This document shows positions 18,664-27,192 of a DNA stretch of 64,000 nucleotides, piece after piece. Source of the stretch: an uncultured Subdoligranulum sp. (GTDB taxonomy: Bacteria > Bacillota > Clostridia > Oscillospirales > Ruminococcaceae); contig NZ_OZ007030.1 of assembly GCF_963931595.1 (NCBI RefSeq), positions 2,720,481 through 2,784,480 of the forward strand, in the 5' to 3' direction. A model generated the notes under the pieces. The model searched no databases and was not told where the DNA came from. It saw only the letters and a program-made list of their open reading frames with translations. Numbering within the stretch: the stretch's first letter is position 1; the number at the start of each line of letters is the position of its first letter. A program made the position numbers and the translations under genes.

Positions 18664-20097
18664 TTACGCTCCTTTGCGGTGCAGGAATTTGCCCAGCAGC
18701 TTCTGCACCAGACTGTAGACTTCCCGCACGTTGATGGCACACACCACGGCGGTGAGCAGCACCACCGGGATGACCCAGGCGGTAAGATTCATCAGACACC
18801 AGATCTCGGCCAGCACCAGCACCAGATTCACCAGCAGCCAGGCGGGGTGGAAGTCGATGCGCAGAAGCCCCCGGGTGGAGTAGGCCCGCAGCAAAAAGAC
18901 GAGCAGCAGGCTTAAGAAACTGGCCGGCGTGACGCCCCAGGGACCCCACAGCAGGATGAAGATGCCGTTGAGAATGGCGTTGAGCACAGCACCCGCCAGC
19001 ATGGTGAAGAGCGACCCGGTGGACCGCTTGTAGACAACATACACGCTGTTCAGGAACTGGTTCAGGCAGGTGCACATGGAGCAGAGGGTCAGGAAGGGCA
19101 CGAAGGTCCAGCCGTCATAGTACTCCGCTTTGAAAAGGTGCATCATGGGGCGGCAGAGCATGACCACCCCCGCCACACAGCAGAACATGGCGCAGGCGTA
19201 GACCCGGAAAATCTTGGAGAAGAAGGCTTCCCGGTCCTGCTCCTCGGTGACGGCGGAGAGCTGCCACGCCTCGTAGAAGATGCTGCCCATAATCGTGATG
19301 ACCTGGGGCAGGAAGTACCCGGCGGAGAGCAGGCCCACCCAGTAGTTGCCGCTGAGGCCCTGATAGTCCTCGCACATGGCCTGGACGAAGAACATGTCGC
19401 TGGCGTTGATGATCCAGAAGCTGATGGCCGCCGGGATCATGGGCAGACAGTACCGCAGCATCTCGCCCCAGAGGGATTTGTCAAAGGCTTTGGGCTTGCA
19501 GTATTTCCAGCAGCCCCCCGCGAAGAAGACAAACACCATGGAAGTCAGGTCGGCGCAGGCGTTGGCCAGCAGGAAGCCGGTGGCGCCCATCTTGAACCAG
19601 CTTAAAAAGATCAGGTAATAGGCAAGCAATGTGCCGGTGGTGAGCACGCCGTCGATGGCCACCAGCCGGTTGAGCATCCGCGCCCGGATGAACTGGGTGC
19701 ATAGCGTGCGCAGACAGCTGGCCAGCACGCAGAGGTAGAGCCAGGGCAGGTACTCGGCGGCGTTGGGGATGAGCCGCACCAGCGGCATGGCCACCACCAG
19801 GATGGCAAAGCCGATGAAGATGGTCAGCCCGCCGTTCACAAAGACGCTCTCCTTGCGGACGGCCTTGTCCAGACCGAAGCGGATCACCGCGTAGGATACC
19901 CCCAGGCTCACCACCGGGATCAGCAAATTGGTGGCCTGCTGCAACAGACTGGACACACCCATCACGTCGGGGGAGTCGAGGGCGTAACTCAGATAGGGCC
20001 GGATGAAAAAGCTCAAGAGTTTCGAGCTGAAGTTGGACAGGGCGAACAACAGGGTGTTGTTCACCAGCGTGGTGTATTTTTTCTGGGAAGAAGCCAA
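18664..20097 (-). CDS. Polysaccharide flippase-like membrane protein (MOP/MATE superfamily)
   Basis: A 477-residue integral membrane protein with about 14 hydrophobic segments, beginning SSQKKYTTLVNNTLLFALSN. It fits the oligosaccharidyl-lipid flippase (Wzx/RfbX, MurJ-like) branch of the MOP exporters. These move lipid-linked sugars across the membrane for capsule or wall polymers. No glycosyltransferases are adjacent, so the cargo is open. The start is taken as TTG 20097, because GGAGG lies 8 bases upstream of it. The in-frame ATG at 20112 actually contains part of that ribosome binding site and has none of its own. It lies between the metallopeptidase and nitroreductase genes in one operon. 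Confidence 0.85.
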   Translation of the reverse strand: MASSQKKYTTLVNNTLLFALSNFSSKLLSFFIRPYLSYALDSPDVMGVSSLLQQATNLLIPVVSLGVSYAVIRFGLDKAVRKESVFVNGGLTIFIGFAILVVAMPLVRLIPNAAEYLPWLYLCVLASCLRTLCTQFIRARMLNRLVAIDGVLTTGTLLAYYLIFLSWFKMGATGFLLANACADLTSMVFVFFAGGCWKYCKPKAFDKSLWGEMLRYCLPMIPAAISFWIINASDMFFVQAMCEDYQGLSGNYWVGLLSAGYFLPQVITIMGSIFYEAWQLSAVTEEQDREAFFSKIFRVYACAMFCCVAGVVMLCRPMMHLFKAEYYDGWTFVPFLTLCSMCTCLNQFLNSVYVVYKRSTGSLFTMLAGAVLNAILNGIFILLWGPWGVTPASFLSLLLVFLLRAYSTRGLLRIDFHPAWLLVNLVLVLAEIWCLMNLTAWVIPVVLLTAVVCAINVREVYSLVQKLLGKFLHRKGA

Positions 20098-20125
20098 GAG
20101 CAGGACCTCCATGTGGCGCGGCAGT

Positions 20126-20686
20126 TCACCGCAGCAGTTGTTGGCGCCGGCGATAGTCCGGCAGCACCGCCTCCACCGCCGCCCAGAAGGCCGGGCTGTG
20201 GTCGGGGTGGGCGAAGTGGCAGAATTCGTGTACCACAACATATTCCTGGGCGGCAGGGGGTGTCACACACAGCCGCCGGCTGAAGGCCAGCGTGCCGGTT
20301 TTCAGGCTGCAGGAGCCCCACCGGGTGCGCATGTCCCGCACGGCGATGCGGGGAAAGGCGCCCCCCGGACAGCTGGCCGCGAACCGTGGATAGTATGCCC
20401 GGCAAAGGGCGGTCATCTGCGCAAGGGCCTCCGCCTTGGTGGGCAGCGCCGCGTCGGCGGCCGCATCCCACCGGGCCCGGCGGGCCATCTTGCGCTGGGC
20501 GGAAAGCACCCAGGCGGCCCGGGCCGCCACAAAGGCGTCCACCACCCCGGCGGGCACCCGGGGCGACGCGCTGGCCGCCACCGACCCGTCCGCCCGCACC
20601 CGCAGGTTGATGTTGCGCACCCGCCGCCGGGTCAGCGTATAGTCGATGCCCGCCGCGCGGCGGGTTTCGGTTTTGCTTTGCGCCAT
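20126..20686 (-). CDS. YgjP/SprT-like zinc metallopeptidase (DUF45)
   Basis: A 186-residue protein of the YgjP-like (M48-related, formerly DUF45) gluzincin family. The zinc motif VVVHEFCHFAHPDHSPAFW (about 150-168) gives HExxH plus a third ligand His downstream. Upstream are the conserved RTRWGSCS block (about 123-130) and an N-terminal basic region RRRVRNINLRV. Family members are thought to be zinc-dependent peptidases, often linked to restriction or stress loci; function is not established. The ATG at 20686 follows a GAGGGGG site at a slightly long distance. First gene of the operon that continues with the flippase and nitroreductase. Confidence 0.85.
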   Translation of the reverse strand: MAQSKTETRRAAGIDYTLTRRRVRNINLRVRADGSVAASASPRVPAGVVDAFVAARAAWVLSAQRKMARRARWDAAADAALPTKAEALAQMTALCRAYYPRFAASCPGGAFPRIAVRDMRTRWGSCSLKTGTLAFSRRLCVTPPAAQEYVVVHEFCHFAHPDHSPAFWAAVEAVLPDYRRRQQLLR

Positions 20687-20723
20687 AACGGCAGGACACC
20701 CCCTCGGGCAGGAATTTCCCCCT

Positions 20724-20752
20724 ATTGTACACGCATCGGCGGCAAAGTGCAA
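20724..20752 (-). promoter_or_regulatory. Promoter of the metallopeptidase-flippase-nitroreductase operon
   Basis: Minus strand TTGCAC, exactly 17 bases, TACAAT, 38 bases before the start codon and right after the AraC regulator stop. Confidence 0.75.
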
Positions 20753-20757
20753 GAAGG

Positions 20758-21627
20758 TCAGTTGCCCCGCACCGTCTGGATGTACTGCCGGGGGGTCTGG
20801 TTGTACTCCGCCTTGAAGGCACGATAAAAATTCGCGTAGTCCCCGAAGCCGCAGTACTGGCACACTTCGTTGGGCGGCACGCCCCCCGCCAGCAGCTGCT
20901 TGGCGTTGAGAAGCCGTTTCTGCAGAATATAGCGGTGCACCGTGGTGCCCACCTGGGCGTCGAACTTGCGCAGCAGGTGGTATTTGCTGATGAAGAATTT
21001 CTCCGCCAGCTGGTCCAGCGTCAGTGTCTCGCTGTAGTGCTCGTTGATGTAGTGCAGCACCGCGTCCACCACCTGGTCGCTGCTGCCCATGGGCCGGGCA
21101 TCCCCCCGCTCGGCGGCCGCCCGGTTCAGCCCGATCATCAGCTCCACCAGCGCCCCCTGGGCCAACAGGTCGCTGCCGTACTCCTTGGAGGTGCGCAGCG
21201 TGTAGAGCCGGTCGATGGAGGCCCGCATCTGGGCCCCCGCCGCCCCCGGCAATCGCAAGAGGTTGGTGTGGTTGGGAATGCTGGTATCAAAGCAGCGGGT
21301 CAGGCTTGTCCGCGGCGTGGAGAGGTGTTCGAGATAGGGCCGGGCGATCCATAAGACAAACCGCTCGTAGGCGTCCGCGTCGGTGACGATCCGCGCCTGG
21401 TGCAGTTCCAGGGGACTGGTGAGCATCCAGTCCCCCGGGCGCATGCGGTAGATGTGGTTCTCCACGATATATTCCACCCGGCCGCGCAATAAGAGATACA
21501 CCTCGTAGAAATCATGGTGGTGCAGCTCCACCTCATTCATATAGGTGGAGCGGTAGCGATAGATCTCGTAGTCCGAGGCGATCATCGTCTGGCGGCGGGT
21601 ATAGGGGTTGTAATGGGATCCTGCCAT
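20758..21627 (-). CDS. AraC-family transcriptional regulator, probably of hexuronate genes
   Basis: A 289-residue regulator with an N-terminal cupin-like sensor (about 25-130, including HHHDFYEVYLLLRG and MRPGDWMLTSP) and a C-terminal double helix-turn-helix (about 185-285). The latter ends in the AraC signature VCQYCGFGDYANFYRAFKAE. It is divergent from the fructuronate reductase gene with a 177-bp AT-rich gap, and mannonate dehydratase follows, so control of this hexuronate module is a reasonable inference. ATG 21627 is preceded by AAAAGGGGACA. An in-frame upstream start at 21789 would overlap the uxuB ribosome binding site and is rejected. The effector is unknown; glucuronate or mannonate derivatives are obvious candidates. 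Confidence 0.85.
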   Translation of the reverse strand: MAGSHYNPYTRRQTMIASDYEIYRYRSTYMNEVELHHHDFYEVYLLLRGRVEYIVENHIYRMRPGDWMLTSPLELHQARIVTDADAYERFVLWIARPYLEHLSTPRTSLTRCFDTSIPNHTNLLRLPGAAGAQMRASIDRLYTLRTSKEYGSDLLAQGALVELMIGLNRAAAERGDARPMGSSDQVVDAVLHYINEHYSETLTLDQLAEKFFISKYHLLRKFDAQVGTTVHRYILQKRLLNAKQLLAGGVPPNEVCQYCGFGDYANFYRAFKAEYNQTPRQYIQTVRGN

Positions 21628-21654
21628 GCGGTTTTGTCCCCTTTTCCGGCGGTC

Positions 21655-21741
21655 CGTTTTTATATAGTATACTTTACCGCAACTTTTACAATCTTTCAAG
21701 CAATCTCGGCCATTTTCCTGATAAAAATTGCGCAGTATACT
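21655..21741. promoter_or_regulatory. Divergent promoter region of the hexuronate module
   Basis: For the plus strand, TATACT at 21736-21741 with a weak TTTTCC 17 bases upstream. For the minus strand, an AT-rich TATACTATATAAA cluster at 21658-21672. The AraC-family protein would be expected to bind between them; I do not see an obvious paired operator. Confidence 0.5.
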
Positions 21742-21804
21742 GAAATCAACGCGGACGGCATGATGACCGCCCACCACGCAGTCAAACAAAAGGAGTCAAT
21801 CACT

Positions 21805-23418
21805 ATGCAGATGAATGCTTCTTCCATCGTCAACCAGAAAGCAGAGTGGGAAAAGCTGGGCGTCAAGCTGCCCCGGTTCGACCACGAGGCCATGACCGCC
21901 GCCACCAAGGCACACCCCATCTGGGTGCACTTCGGCGCCGGCAACATCTTCCGCGGCTTTATCGCGGCGCTGCAGCAGAAGCTGCTCAACGCCGGTGAGG
22001 CCGACCGAGGCATCATCGCAGCCGACACCTTCGACTACGACATCATCGACAAGATCTACACCCCCTACGACAACCTGACCATGATGGTCACCATGAACCC
22101 CGACGGCACCACCAGCCGTGAGATCATCGGTTCGGTGGCCGAGGGTCTGCGCGCCGATTCCTCCGACGCGGCCATGATGGCCCGCTTCAAGGAGATTTTC
22201 ACCGATCCCGGCCTGCAGATGATCTCCTTCACCATCACCGAGAAGGGCTACGCCCTCTACCGTCCGGACGGCAGCCTGATGCCCGTCGTTCAGGCCGACA
22301 TCGACGAGGGCCCCGACCATGCCCGTCATGCCATGAGCATGGTGGCCGCCCTGCTGCTGGAGCGCTACAACGCCGGCAAGTATCCTCTGGCCGTGGTTTC
22401 CATGGACAACTGCTCCCGCAACGGCGAGAAGCTGCAGTCCAGCGTCATGACCATCGCCAAGGCCTGGCTGGAGAAGGGCTATGTGGGCCAGGACTTCATC
22501 GACTACCTGACCGATGAGAGCAAGATCGCCTTCCCCTGGTCGATGATCGACAAGATCACCCCGCGCCCCCACAAGATCGTGGAGGAGTCCCTGGCCAAGG
22601 ACGGCATCGAGGATATGGCCCCCATCGTCACCAGCAAGAACACCTTCATTGCGGCCTTCGTCAACGCCGAGCGTCCCCAGTACCTGGTGGTGGAGGACAA
22701 GTTCCCCAACGGCCGTCCGGCTCTCGAGAAGGCGGGCGTCTACATGACCGACCGCGAGACCGTCAACAAGACCGAGCGCATGAAGGTCACCACCTGCCTG
22801 AACCCGCTGCACACCGCCATGTCTGTCTACGGCTGCATGCTGGGCTACACCCTGATCTGCGATGAGATGAAGGACGCCGACATCGTCGCCCTCATCAAGC
22901 GGCTGGGCTATGTGGAAGGTCTGCCGGTTGTCGTCAACCCCGGCATTCTGGAGCCCAAGGCCTTCATCGACGAGGTTGTGGAGCAGCGCCTGCCCAACCC
23001 CTTCATGCCCGACGCGCCCCAGCGCATCGCCACCGATACCTCCCAGAAGGTGGGCATCCGTTTCGGCGAGACCATCAAGAGCTACATCGCCGAAGGCCGC
23101 GATCTGAATACTCTGGTGTCCATTCCTCTGGCCATCGCGGGCTGGCTGCGCTACCTGCTGGCCGTGGATGACAACGGCAACGCCTTTGAAGTGTCCGCCG
23201 ATCCCCTGAAGGAAGATCTGCAGGCCAAGCTGGCCGGCATCGAGGTGGGCAAGCCCGAGACCTACCAGGGTCAGCTGAAGGCGATCCTCGCCAACGCTTC
23301 CATCTTCGGCACCGATCTGACCAGGACCGTCCTGGCCGACAAGATCGAGAAGTACTTCGTGGCCGAGCTGGCGGGTGCGGGTGCCGTGCGCAAGACCCTG
23401 CACGACGCCTTGAACTGA
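21805..23418 (+). CDS. uxuB: Mannitol dehydrogenase-family oxidoreductase, probable D-fructuronate reductase
   Basis: A 537-residue member of the long-chain polyol dehydrogenase family. Near the N-terminus is a Rossmann dinucleotide site IWVHFGAGNIFRGF (about 39-52). The catalytic region has a conserved Lys block SMDNCSRNGEKL (about 198-209) and a C-terminal helical domain around VGIRFGETIKSY. In the same orientation and next to mannonate dehydratase, the best assignment is reduction of D-fructuronate to D-mannonate with NADH in glucuronate catabolism. Family members also act on mannitol, tagaturonate and altronate, so the role rests on context. AAAGGAG is 9 bases before ATG 21805. The sequence is highly codon-biased. 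Confidence 0.88.
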   Translation: MQMNASSIVNQKAEWEKLGVKLPRFDHEAMTAATKAHPIWVHFGAGNIFRGFIAALQQKLLNAGEADRGIIAADTFDYDIIDKIYTPYDNLTMMVTMNPDGTTSREIIGSVAEGLRADSSDAAMMARFKEIFTDPGLQMISFTITEKGYALYRPDGSLMPVVQADIDEGPDHARHAMSMVAALLLERYNAGKYPLAVVSMDNCSRNGEKLQSSVMTIAKAWLEKGYVGQDFIDYLTDESKIAFPWSMIDKITPRPHKIVEESLAKDGIEDMAPIVTSKNTFIAAFVNAERPQYLVVEDKFPNGRPALEKAGVYMTDRETVNKTERMKVTTCLNPLHTAMSVYGCMLGYTLICDEMKDADIVALIKRLGYVEGLPVVVNPGILEPKAFIDEVVEQRLPNPFMPDAPQRIATDTSQKVGIRFGETIKSYIAEGRDLNTLVSIPLAIAGWLRYLLAVDDNGNAFEVSADPLKEDLQAKLAGIEVGKPETYQGQLKAILANASIFGTDLTRTVLADKIEKYFVAELAGAGAVRKTLHDALN

Positions 23419-23424
23419 GCGGCG

Positions 23425-23530
23425 GAGATACCTTGCGGCGGGGATGAATCCCCGCCCTACAGAAAACGGTACAACGTATATTTTTCGGCAGGCCGTAGGG
23501 CGGGGTCTTGACCCCGCCGGCGGCGAAGCC
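23425..23530. repeat. Family B GC-rich repeat in reverse order
   Basis: The CGGCGGGGATGAATCCCCGCC hairpin comes first (about 23437-23457) and the GGCGGGGTCTTGACCCCGCC hairpin second (about 23499-23518), opposite to the other copies. It lies between uxuB and uxuA. Confidence 0.8.
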
Positions 23531-23577
23531 GGTTATAGATGAATCTCTTTTGCAAGTAAACTACAAGGAGGTCTTTT

Positions 23578-24681
23578 ATGTCCATGAAAATGGGTTGGCG
23601 CTGGTACGGTGAGGGCAACGATCCCATCACCCTCGGCGACATCAAGCAGATCCCCGGCGTGGAGAGCATCGTCTGGGCGCTGCACAGCAAGATGCCCGGC
23701 GAGATCTGGGAAGAGGACGAGATCAAGGCCGTGGTGGACCAGATCCATTCCTGCGGTTTTACCGCCGAGGTGGTGGAGTCTGTCAACGTCCACGACGACA
23801 TCAAGATCGGTCTGCCCAGCCGCGACCAGCTGATCGAAAACTACAAGCAGTGCATCCGCAACCTGTCCAAGTTCGGTGTGAAGACCATCTGCTACAACTT
23901 CATGCCCATCTTTGACTGGACCCGCACCGACCTGTTCCATCCGGTCGGCGACGGTTCCACCGCCCTGTTCTACCAGAAGGACATGATCCAGGACGATTAC
24001 AAGGCCATGGCCGAGTACATCCTGAACTTCACCGAGAAGTATCACATGACCTTCCCGGGCTGGGAGCCGGAACGCATGGCCAAGCTGGACGAGCTGTTCA
24101 AGGCCTATGCCCCCGTCACCAAGGAGAAGCTGTGGGACAACCTGAAGTATTTCCTGGAAGCCATCATGCCCACCTGCCACGAGTGCGACGTGAAGATGGC
24201 CATTCACATGGATGATCCCCCGTGGGACATCTTCGGTCTGCCCCGCCTGCTGGTGGATGCCGAGAGCATCGACCGATTCCTCAAGATGGTGGACGACCCG
24301 TACAACTGCCTGACCCTCTGCTCCGGCAGCCTGAACGCGAACCCCAACAACAATGTGGCGGCCATCGTGCGCAAGCACTGCGACCGCATTCCGTTCGCCC
24401 ATGTGCGGAACATCCATCATTTCCCCAACGGCGATTTCAGCGAGGCTGCTCACCGCGATTGCTGCGGCGAGACCGGCATCATTGAGATTCTCCGCGCCTA
24501 CCATGACTGCGGCTTCGACGGCGTTATCCGCCCCGACCATGGCCGTCAGCTGTGGGAGGAAGGTCCCGGTAACTGCCGCCCCGGTTACGGCAAGTATGAC
24601 CGTGCCCTGGGTATCCAGTATATGCTGGGCGTCTGGGATATGCTGGACCGCCTGGACGAGGAGAAGGCCGCCAAGGCCTGA
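23578..24681 (+). CDS. uxuA: D-mannonate dehydratase
   Basis: A 367-residue enzyme that dehydrates D-mannonate to 2-keto-3-deoxy-D-gluconate, the step after fructuronate reductase. It starts MSMKMGWRWYGEGNDPITL, diagnostic of UxuA. TIM-barrel metal-site segments are present: HMDDPPWDIFGLPR (about 204-217), CSGSLNANPNNN with the conserved Cys, HVRNIHHF, and PDHGRQLW near the C-terminus. The family uses divalent metal held by His, Cys and Asp. AAGGAGG precedes the ATG by 8 bases. It shares orientation with uxuB, though a family B repeat and 159 bases lie between them; co-transcription is probable. KDG kinase and aldolase are not in the window. Confidence 0.96.
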   Translation: MSMKMGWRWYGEGNDPITLGDIKQIPGVESIVWALHSKMPGEIWEEDEIKAVVDQIHSCGFTAEVVESVNVHDDIKIGLPSRDQLIENYKQCIRNLSKFGVKTICYNFMPIFDWTRTDLFHPVGDGSTALFYQKDMIQDDYKAMAEYILNFTEKYHMTFPGWEPERMAKLDELFKAYAPVTKEKLWDNLKYFLEAIMPTCHECDVKMAIHMDDPPWDIFGLPRLLVDAESIDRFLKMVDDPYNCLTLCSGSLNANPNNNVAAIVRKHCDRIPFAHVRNIHHFPNGDFSEAAHRDCCGETGIIEILRAYHDCGFDGVIRPDHGRQLWEEGPGNCRPGYGKYDRALGIQYMLGVWDMLDRLDEEKAAKA

Positions 24682-24689
24682 TGTGCGCC

Positions 24690-24815
24690 TCTTGTTCTTT
24701 TCTTGCAAGAAAAGAACCAAAAGAACTCTAACGAAAAATGCCTGGGAGGGTGTTACCCTCCCAGGCATTTTTGATTGGAATTTCTTCGGTTCCTTCTTTG
24801 CAAAGAAGGAACAAC
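24690..24815. repeat. Composite repeat island with terminator
   Basis: Left palindrome 24694-24717, terminator stem 24734-24772 and right palindrome 24789-24812, with the same outer order as at 12196. The loop is GTGTTACC rather than GTAACACC, that is, the centre is inverted relative to its flanks. Confidence 0.85.
24734..24772. terminator. Bidirectional terminator between uxuA and birA
   Basis: AAAAATGCCTGGGAGGG/CCCTCCCAGGCATTTTT hairpin between convergent genes. Confidence 0.9.
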
Positions 24816-24819
24816 AAGC

Positions 24820-25575
24820 TCACACCGCGCCGTAGATGCCCTGCACCGATACTTCGCCGGTAAAGACATGGACTTCGCCGTTCTCACCGTCCACGATGAG
24901 CCGTCCCTCCTCATCCACGTCCCGGGCCACCCCGGCGCCGCCGTCATAGGTCACCCGGCGTCCCAGGTTCACGCACCGCGCCTTGTACCGCGCCCGGTAG
25001 GGGGCAAACCCCTCCACCTCGTAGGTGTAGAGCGCCCGGTCAAACCCGAAATCCGTCATATACTGGGCCAGCCATTCGGGGTCTTCGGCAAGATTCACCT
25101 GTACCCCCTGCAGCGCAAGGCTCGTGCCGTGGGGGAGATTTGCCGCGTCAAAATAACCTTGCTCCTGGGCCAGATTGATCCCGATGCCCGACAATACACT
25201 GTGCCCGTCGGGGGCGCCCTCGCACAGGATGCCCACCACCTTTTTGCCGTTCAGCAATAGGTCGTTGGGCCACTTGATCTGACACTGTACGCCGTACCGC
25301 TCTTCCAGGGCATCCGCCACCGCCAGGCTGGAAAAGAGCGGCAGGGTACTGGGCTGCGCCAGCGGCGTTTTCAGCACCACCGTGTAGTAGAGGCCCCGGC
25401 CCGGCGCGTCGGTCCACTGGCGGCCCAGCCGTCCCCGGCCCGCCGTCTGGTGGGTGGTGTACACCGCCCCGATGGGCCCGAACCGGTCCAGGTGAGATTT
25501 GGCCCAGGCGTTGGTGCTGTCCACTTCGGGCAGATACAAAACACTCTCGTTCAAAAGGCAGGCACCCGCTTCCAT
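24820..25575 (-). CDS. birA: Biotin--[acetyl-CoA-carboxylase] ligase, monofunctional
   Basis: A 251-residue cytoplasmic ligase that makes biotinyl-AMP and attaches biotin to carrier-domain lysines. Core motifs are YLPEVDSTNAWAK (about 13-25), the ATP/biotin loop TAGRGRLGRQW (about 44-54), IKWPNDLLLNGKKVVGILCE (about 99-118) and GIGIN. The C-terminal SH3-like domain (about 200-251) is present, but there is no N-terminal winged helix, so it is not a repressor. The start is uncertain: ATG 25575 lacks a clear ribosome site, and a TTG at 25554 right at the upstream gene's stop is also possible. It overlaps the phosphoesterase gene, indicating translational coupling. It would serve the biotin-dependent decarboxylase and carboxylases. 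Confidence 0.93.
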   Translation of the reverse strand: MEAGACLLNESVLYLPEVDSTNAWAKSHLDRFGPIGAVYTTHQTAGRGRLGRQWTDAPGRGLYYTVVLKTPLAQPSTLPLFSSLAVADALEERYGVQCQIKWPNDLLLNGKKVVGILCEGAPDGHSVLSGIGINLAQEQGYFDAANLPHGTSLALQGVQVNLAEDPEWLAQYMTDFGFDRALYTYEVEGFAPYRARYKARCVNLGRRVTYDGGAGVARDVDEEGRLIVDGENGEVHVFTGEVSVQGIYGAV

Positions 25576-26045
25576 CCGAAGGAACATTTCCCGTCGGTGA
25601 TCTCAATGACGCCGTAGCTGCCGCCGTCCCGCAGGCTGCCCGGATTGAACACCGTGGCCGTCACGCCCTGGCCCCGTTCCAGCGCCCGCATATGGGTGTG
25701 CCCGAACAGCGCCACGTCGGCGCCCCGGGCCGCGGCACTCTCGGCCAGCTGCTCGTACCCCATCTTCACACCGTACCGGTGCCCGTGGGTGTAGAAAAAC
25801 AGTACCCCCCCAAAGGGCGCCAGCCCCTCCACCGGGTCCATATACCCGCTGTCACAGTTGCCCGCCACCCGGTAGATGGGGTAGGGAACCGGCGTTTTCC
25901 GCAGCTGCAAGGCCGCGTTCAGATCATACAACCCGTCGCCCAGGAAAAACAGCGCGTCGGCCGTTTCGTTCTGCAAGACCCACCGCAGGTCACGCAGCCG
26001 GCCGTGTACGTCGCTCACGACGAGAATCTTTGTGGTATCGGACAT
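25551..26045 (-). CDS. YfcE/MJ0936-family metallophosphoesterase
   Basis: A 164-residue protein of the calcineurin-like phosphoesterase fold. All metal motifs are present: ILVVSDVHGR (D-x-H, about 7-16), FFLGDGLYD (GD, about 36-44), VAGNCD (GN, about 64-69), FYTHGHRYG and LFGHTHM (GHTH). The group hydrolyses phosphodiesters or small phosphate esters in vitro; physiological substrate unknown. Start ATG 26045 with AAAGGAT upstream. Lies between rsmI and birA with the same orientation; its last codons overlap the birA start. The gap to rsmI holds a tandem repeat. Confidence 0.88.
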   Translation of the reverse strand: MSDTTKILVVSDVHGRLRDLRWVLQNETADALFFLGDGLYDLNAALQLRKTPVPYPIYRVAGNCDSGYMDPVEGLAPFGGVLFFYTHGHRYGVKMGYEQLAESAAARGADVALFGHTHMRALERGQGVTATVFNPGSLRDGGSYGVIEITDGKCSFGWKRVPAF

Positions 26046-26077
26046 GGAAAAAATCCTTTCTATCTTTGTCCCTTCTT

Positions 26078-26284
26078 TGTTCCTTCTTTGAAAAGAAGGA
26101 ACCGAAGAAACTTTCACCGGTCATCCCGGTGTGTTCTGGCAGGGGAACAGCCGCGGCCACCCGGCACGGGGCGGCAAAAAGGGAACCGAAGAAACTTTCA
26201 CCGGTCATCCCGGTGTGTTCTGGCAGGGGAACAGCCGCGGCCACCCGGCACGGGGCGGCAAAAAGGGAACCGAAGAAACTTTCA
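26078..26284. repeat. Family A palindrome and an 84-bp tandem duplication
   Basis: Palindrome GTTCCTTCTTTGAAAAGAAG at 26078-26101, followed by two complete direct copies of an 84-bp unit starting at 26101 and 26185. The first 16 bases of a third copy begin at 26269. Each unit begins ACCGAAGAAACTTTCA and includes AACAGCCGCGGCC. The copies appear identical, so the duplication is recent. Confidence 0.9.
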
Positions 26285-26290
26285 ACAGGG

Positions 26291-27130
26291 TCACCCTTTT
26301 GCGATGAGTTCCTTGTAGATCTCCCCCTTGGAGAAGGGCGTGCCCGTGGCTGCCTGTTTCGCCGCCGCCGAGGGCGGCATGCCCCCCGCCAGCAGCGTCT
26401 TCGCCGCCGCCACCACGTCCTCCTTGGTGGGCTCCGTTGCCGCCGCCGCGGCGGCCGGGTCGGCACCCGCCACCACAAGGACATATTCGCCCCGCGGATC
26501 GTGGTCCTTGTAGTAGGCCACGGCCTCGCCCAGCGTGGTCTTGACGATCTCCTCGTGGAGCTTGGTCAGCTCCCGGCACAGGCTCACCGAACGGTCAGCC
26601 CCAAACGCCGCCGTCAGATCCTCCAGCGTGCCCCGCAGCTTGTGGGGCGCCTCGTAAAAGAGGATGGTCCGGGTCTCCCCCTGCAGCGCCGCCAGCCGCT
26701 CCCGCCGCTCCCGCTTGGGCACCGGCAAAAAACCCTCAAAGACGAACCGCGCCGTGGGCTGTCCGCTGGCCGCCAGCGCCGTGATGCAGGCCGAAGCCCC
26801 CGGCACCGGCACCACCCGGATGCCCCGGGCATGGGCCTCGGCCACGATCTGCTCCCCGGGGTCGCTGATGCAGGGCATCCCCGCATCGCTGCACAGGGCA
26901 CAGTCCTCCCCGGCCTCGATGCGCTGTAAAATCGCCTCGCCGTGATGCAGCGCGTGCTCGTAATAGCTCATCATCGGCTTCTTCAGCCCCAGATGATTCA
27001 ACAGCCGCAGCGTCACCCGGGTATCCTCGGCCGCCACAAAATCCACCGCCCCGAACGTCGCCGCCACCCGGGGCGGCATGTCGTCCAGATTGCCGATGGG
27101 CGTCGCCACCAGATACAATGTTCCGGCCAC
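26291..27130 (-). CDS. rsmI: 16S rRNA (cytidine(1402)-2'-O)-methyltransferase RsmI
   Basis: A 279-residue member of the tetrapyrrole-methylase fold. RsmI methylates the ribose of C1402 in 16S rRNA using SAM. The signature N-terminus GTLYLVATPIGNLDDMPPR (about 3-21) is followed by the AEDTRVTLRLLNH block, CSDAGMPCISDPG (SAM pocket, about 82-94), VVPVPGASA and the EAPHKL motif (about 168-173). The C-terminal 50 residues include an Ala-rich linker (DPAAAAAATEPTKED). GTG 27130 is the chosen start because AGGAGG lies 7 bases upstream; a TTG at 27151 lies before that site. First gene of an operon with the phosphoesterase and birA. Confidence 0.95.
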   Translation of the reverse strand: MAGTLYLVATPIGNLDDMPPRVAATFGAVDFVAAEDTRVTLRLLNHLGLKKPMMSYYEHALHHGEAILQRIEAGEDCALCSDAGMPCISDPGEQIVAEAHARGIRVVPVPGASACITALAASGQPTARFVFEGFLPVPKRERRERLAALQGETRTILFYEAPHKLRGTLEDLTAAFGADRSVSLCRELTKLHEEIVKTTLGEAVAYYKDHDPRGEYVLVVAGADPAAAAAATEPTKEDVVAAAKTLLAGGMPPSAAAKQAATGTPFSKGEIYKELIAKG

Positions 27131-27163
27131 AGCCAGGCCTCCTTTGTGCAATTTGATTCTTCT

Positions 27164-27192
27164 ATTATAGCCAACCGCGCCCGCCTTGGCAA
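27164..27192 (-). promoter_or_regulatory. Promoter of rsmI operon
   Basis: Minus strand TTGCCA, 17 bases, TATAAT. Confidence 0.8.

Noticed and set aside
26101-26284. Possible CRISPR array
   Set aside because: Only two adjoining identical 84-bp copies without distinct spacers; it is a simple tandem duplication. No CRISPR array or cas gene seen anywhere.
26030-26929. 299-codon plus-strand frame through the 84-bp repeats and rsmI
   Set aside because: The repeat length is a multiple of three so any frame stays open; the rest is antisense to rsmI.
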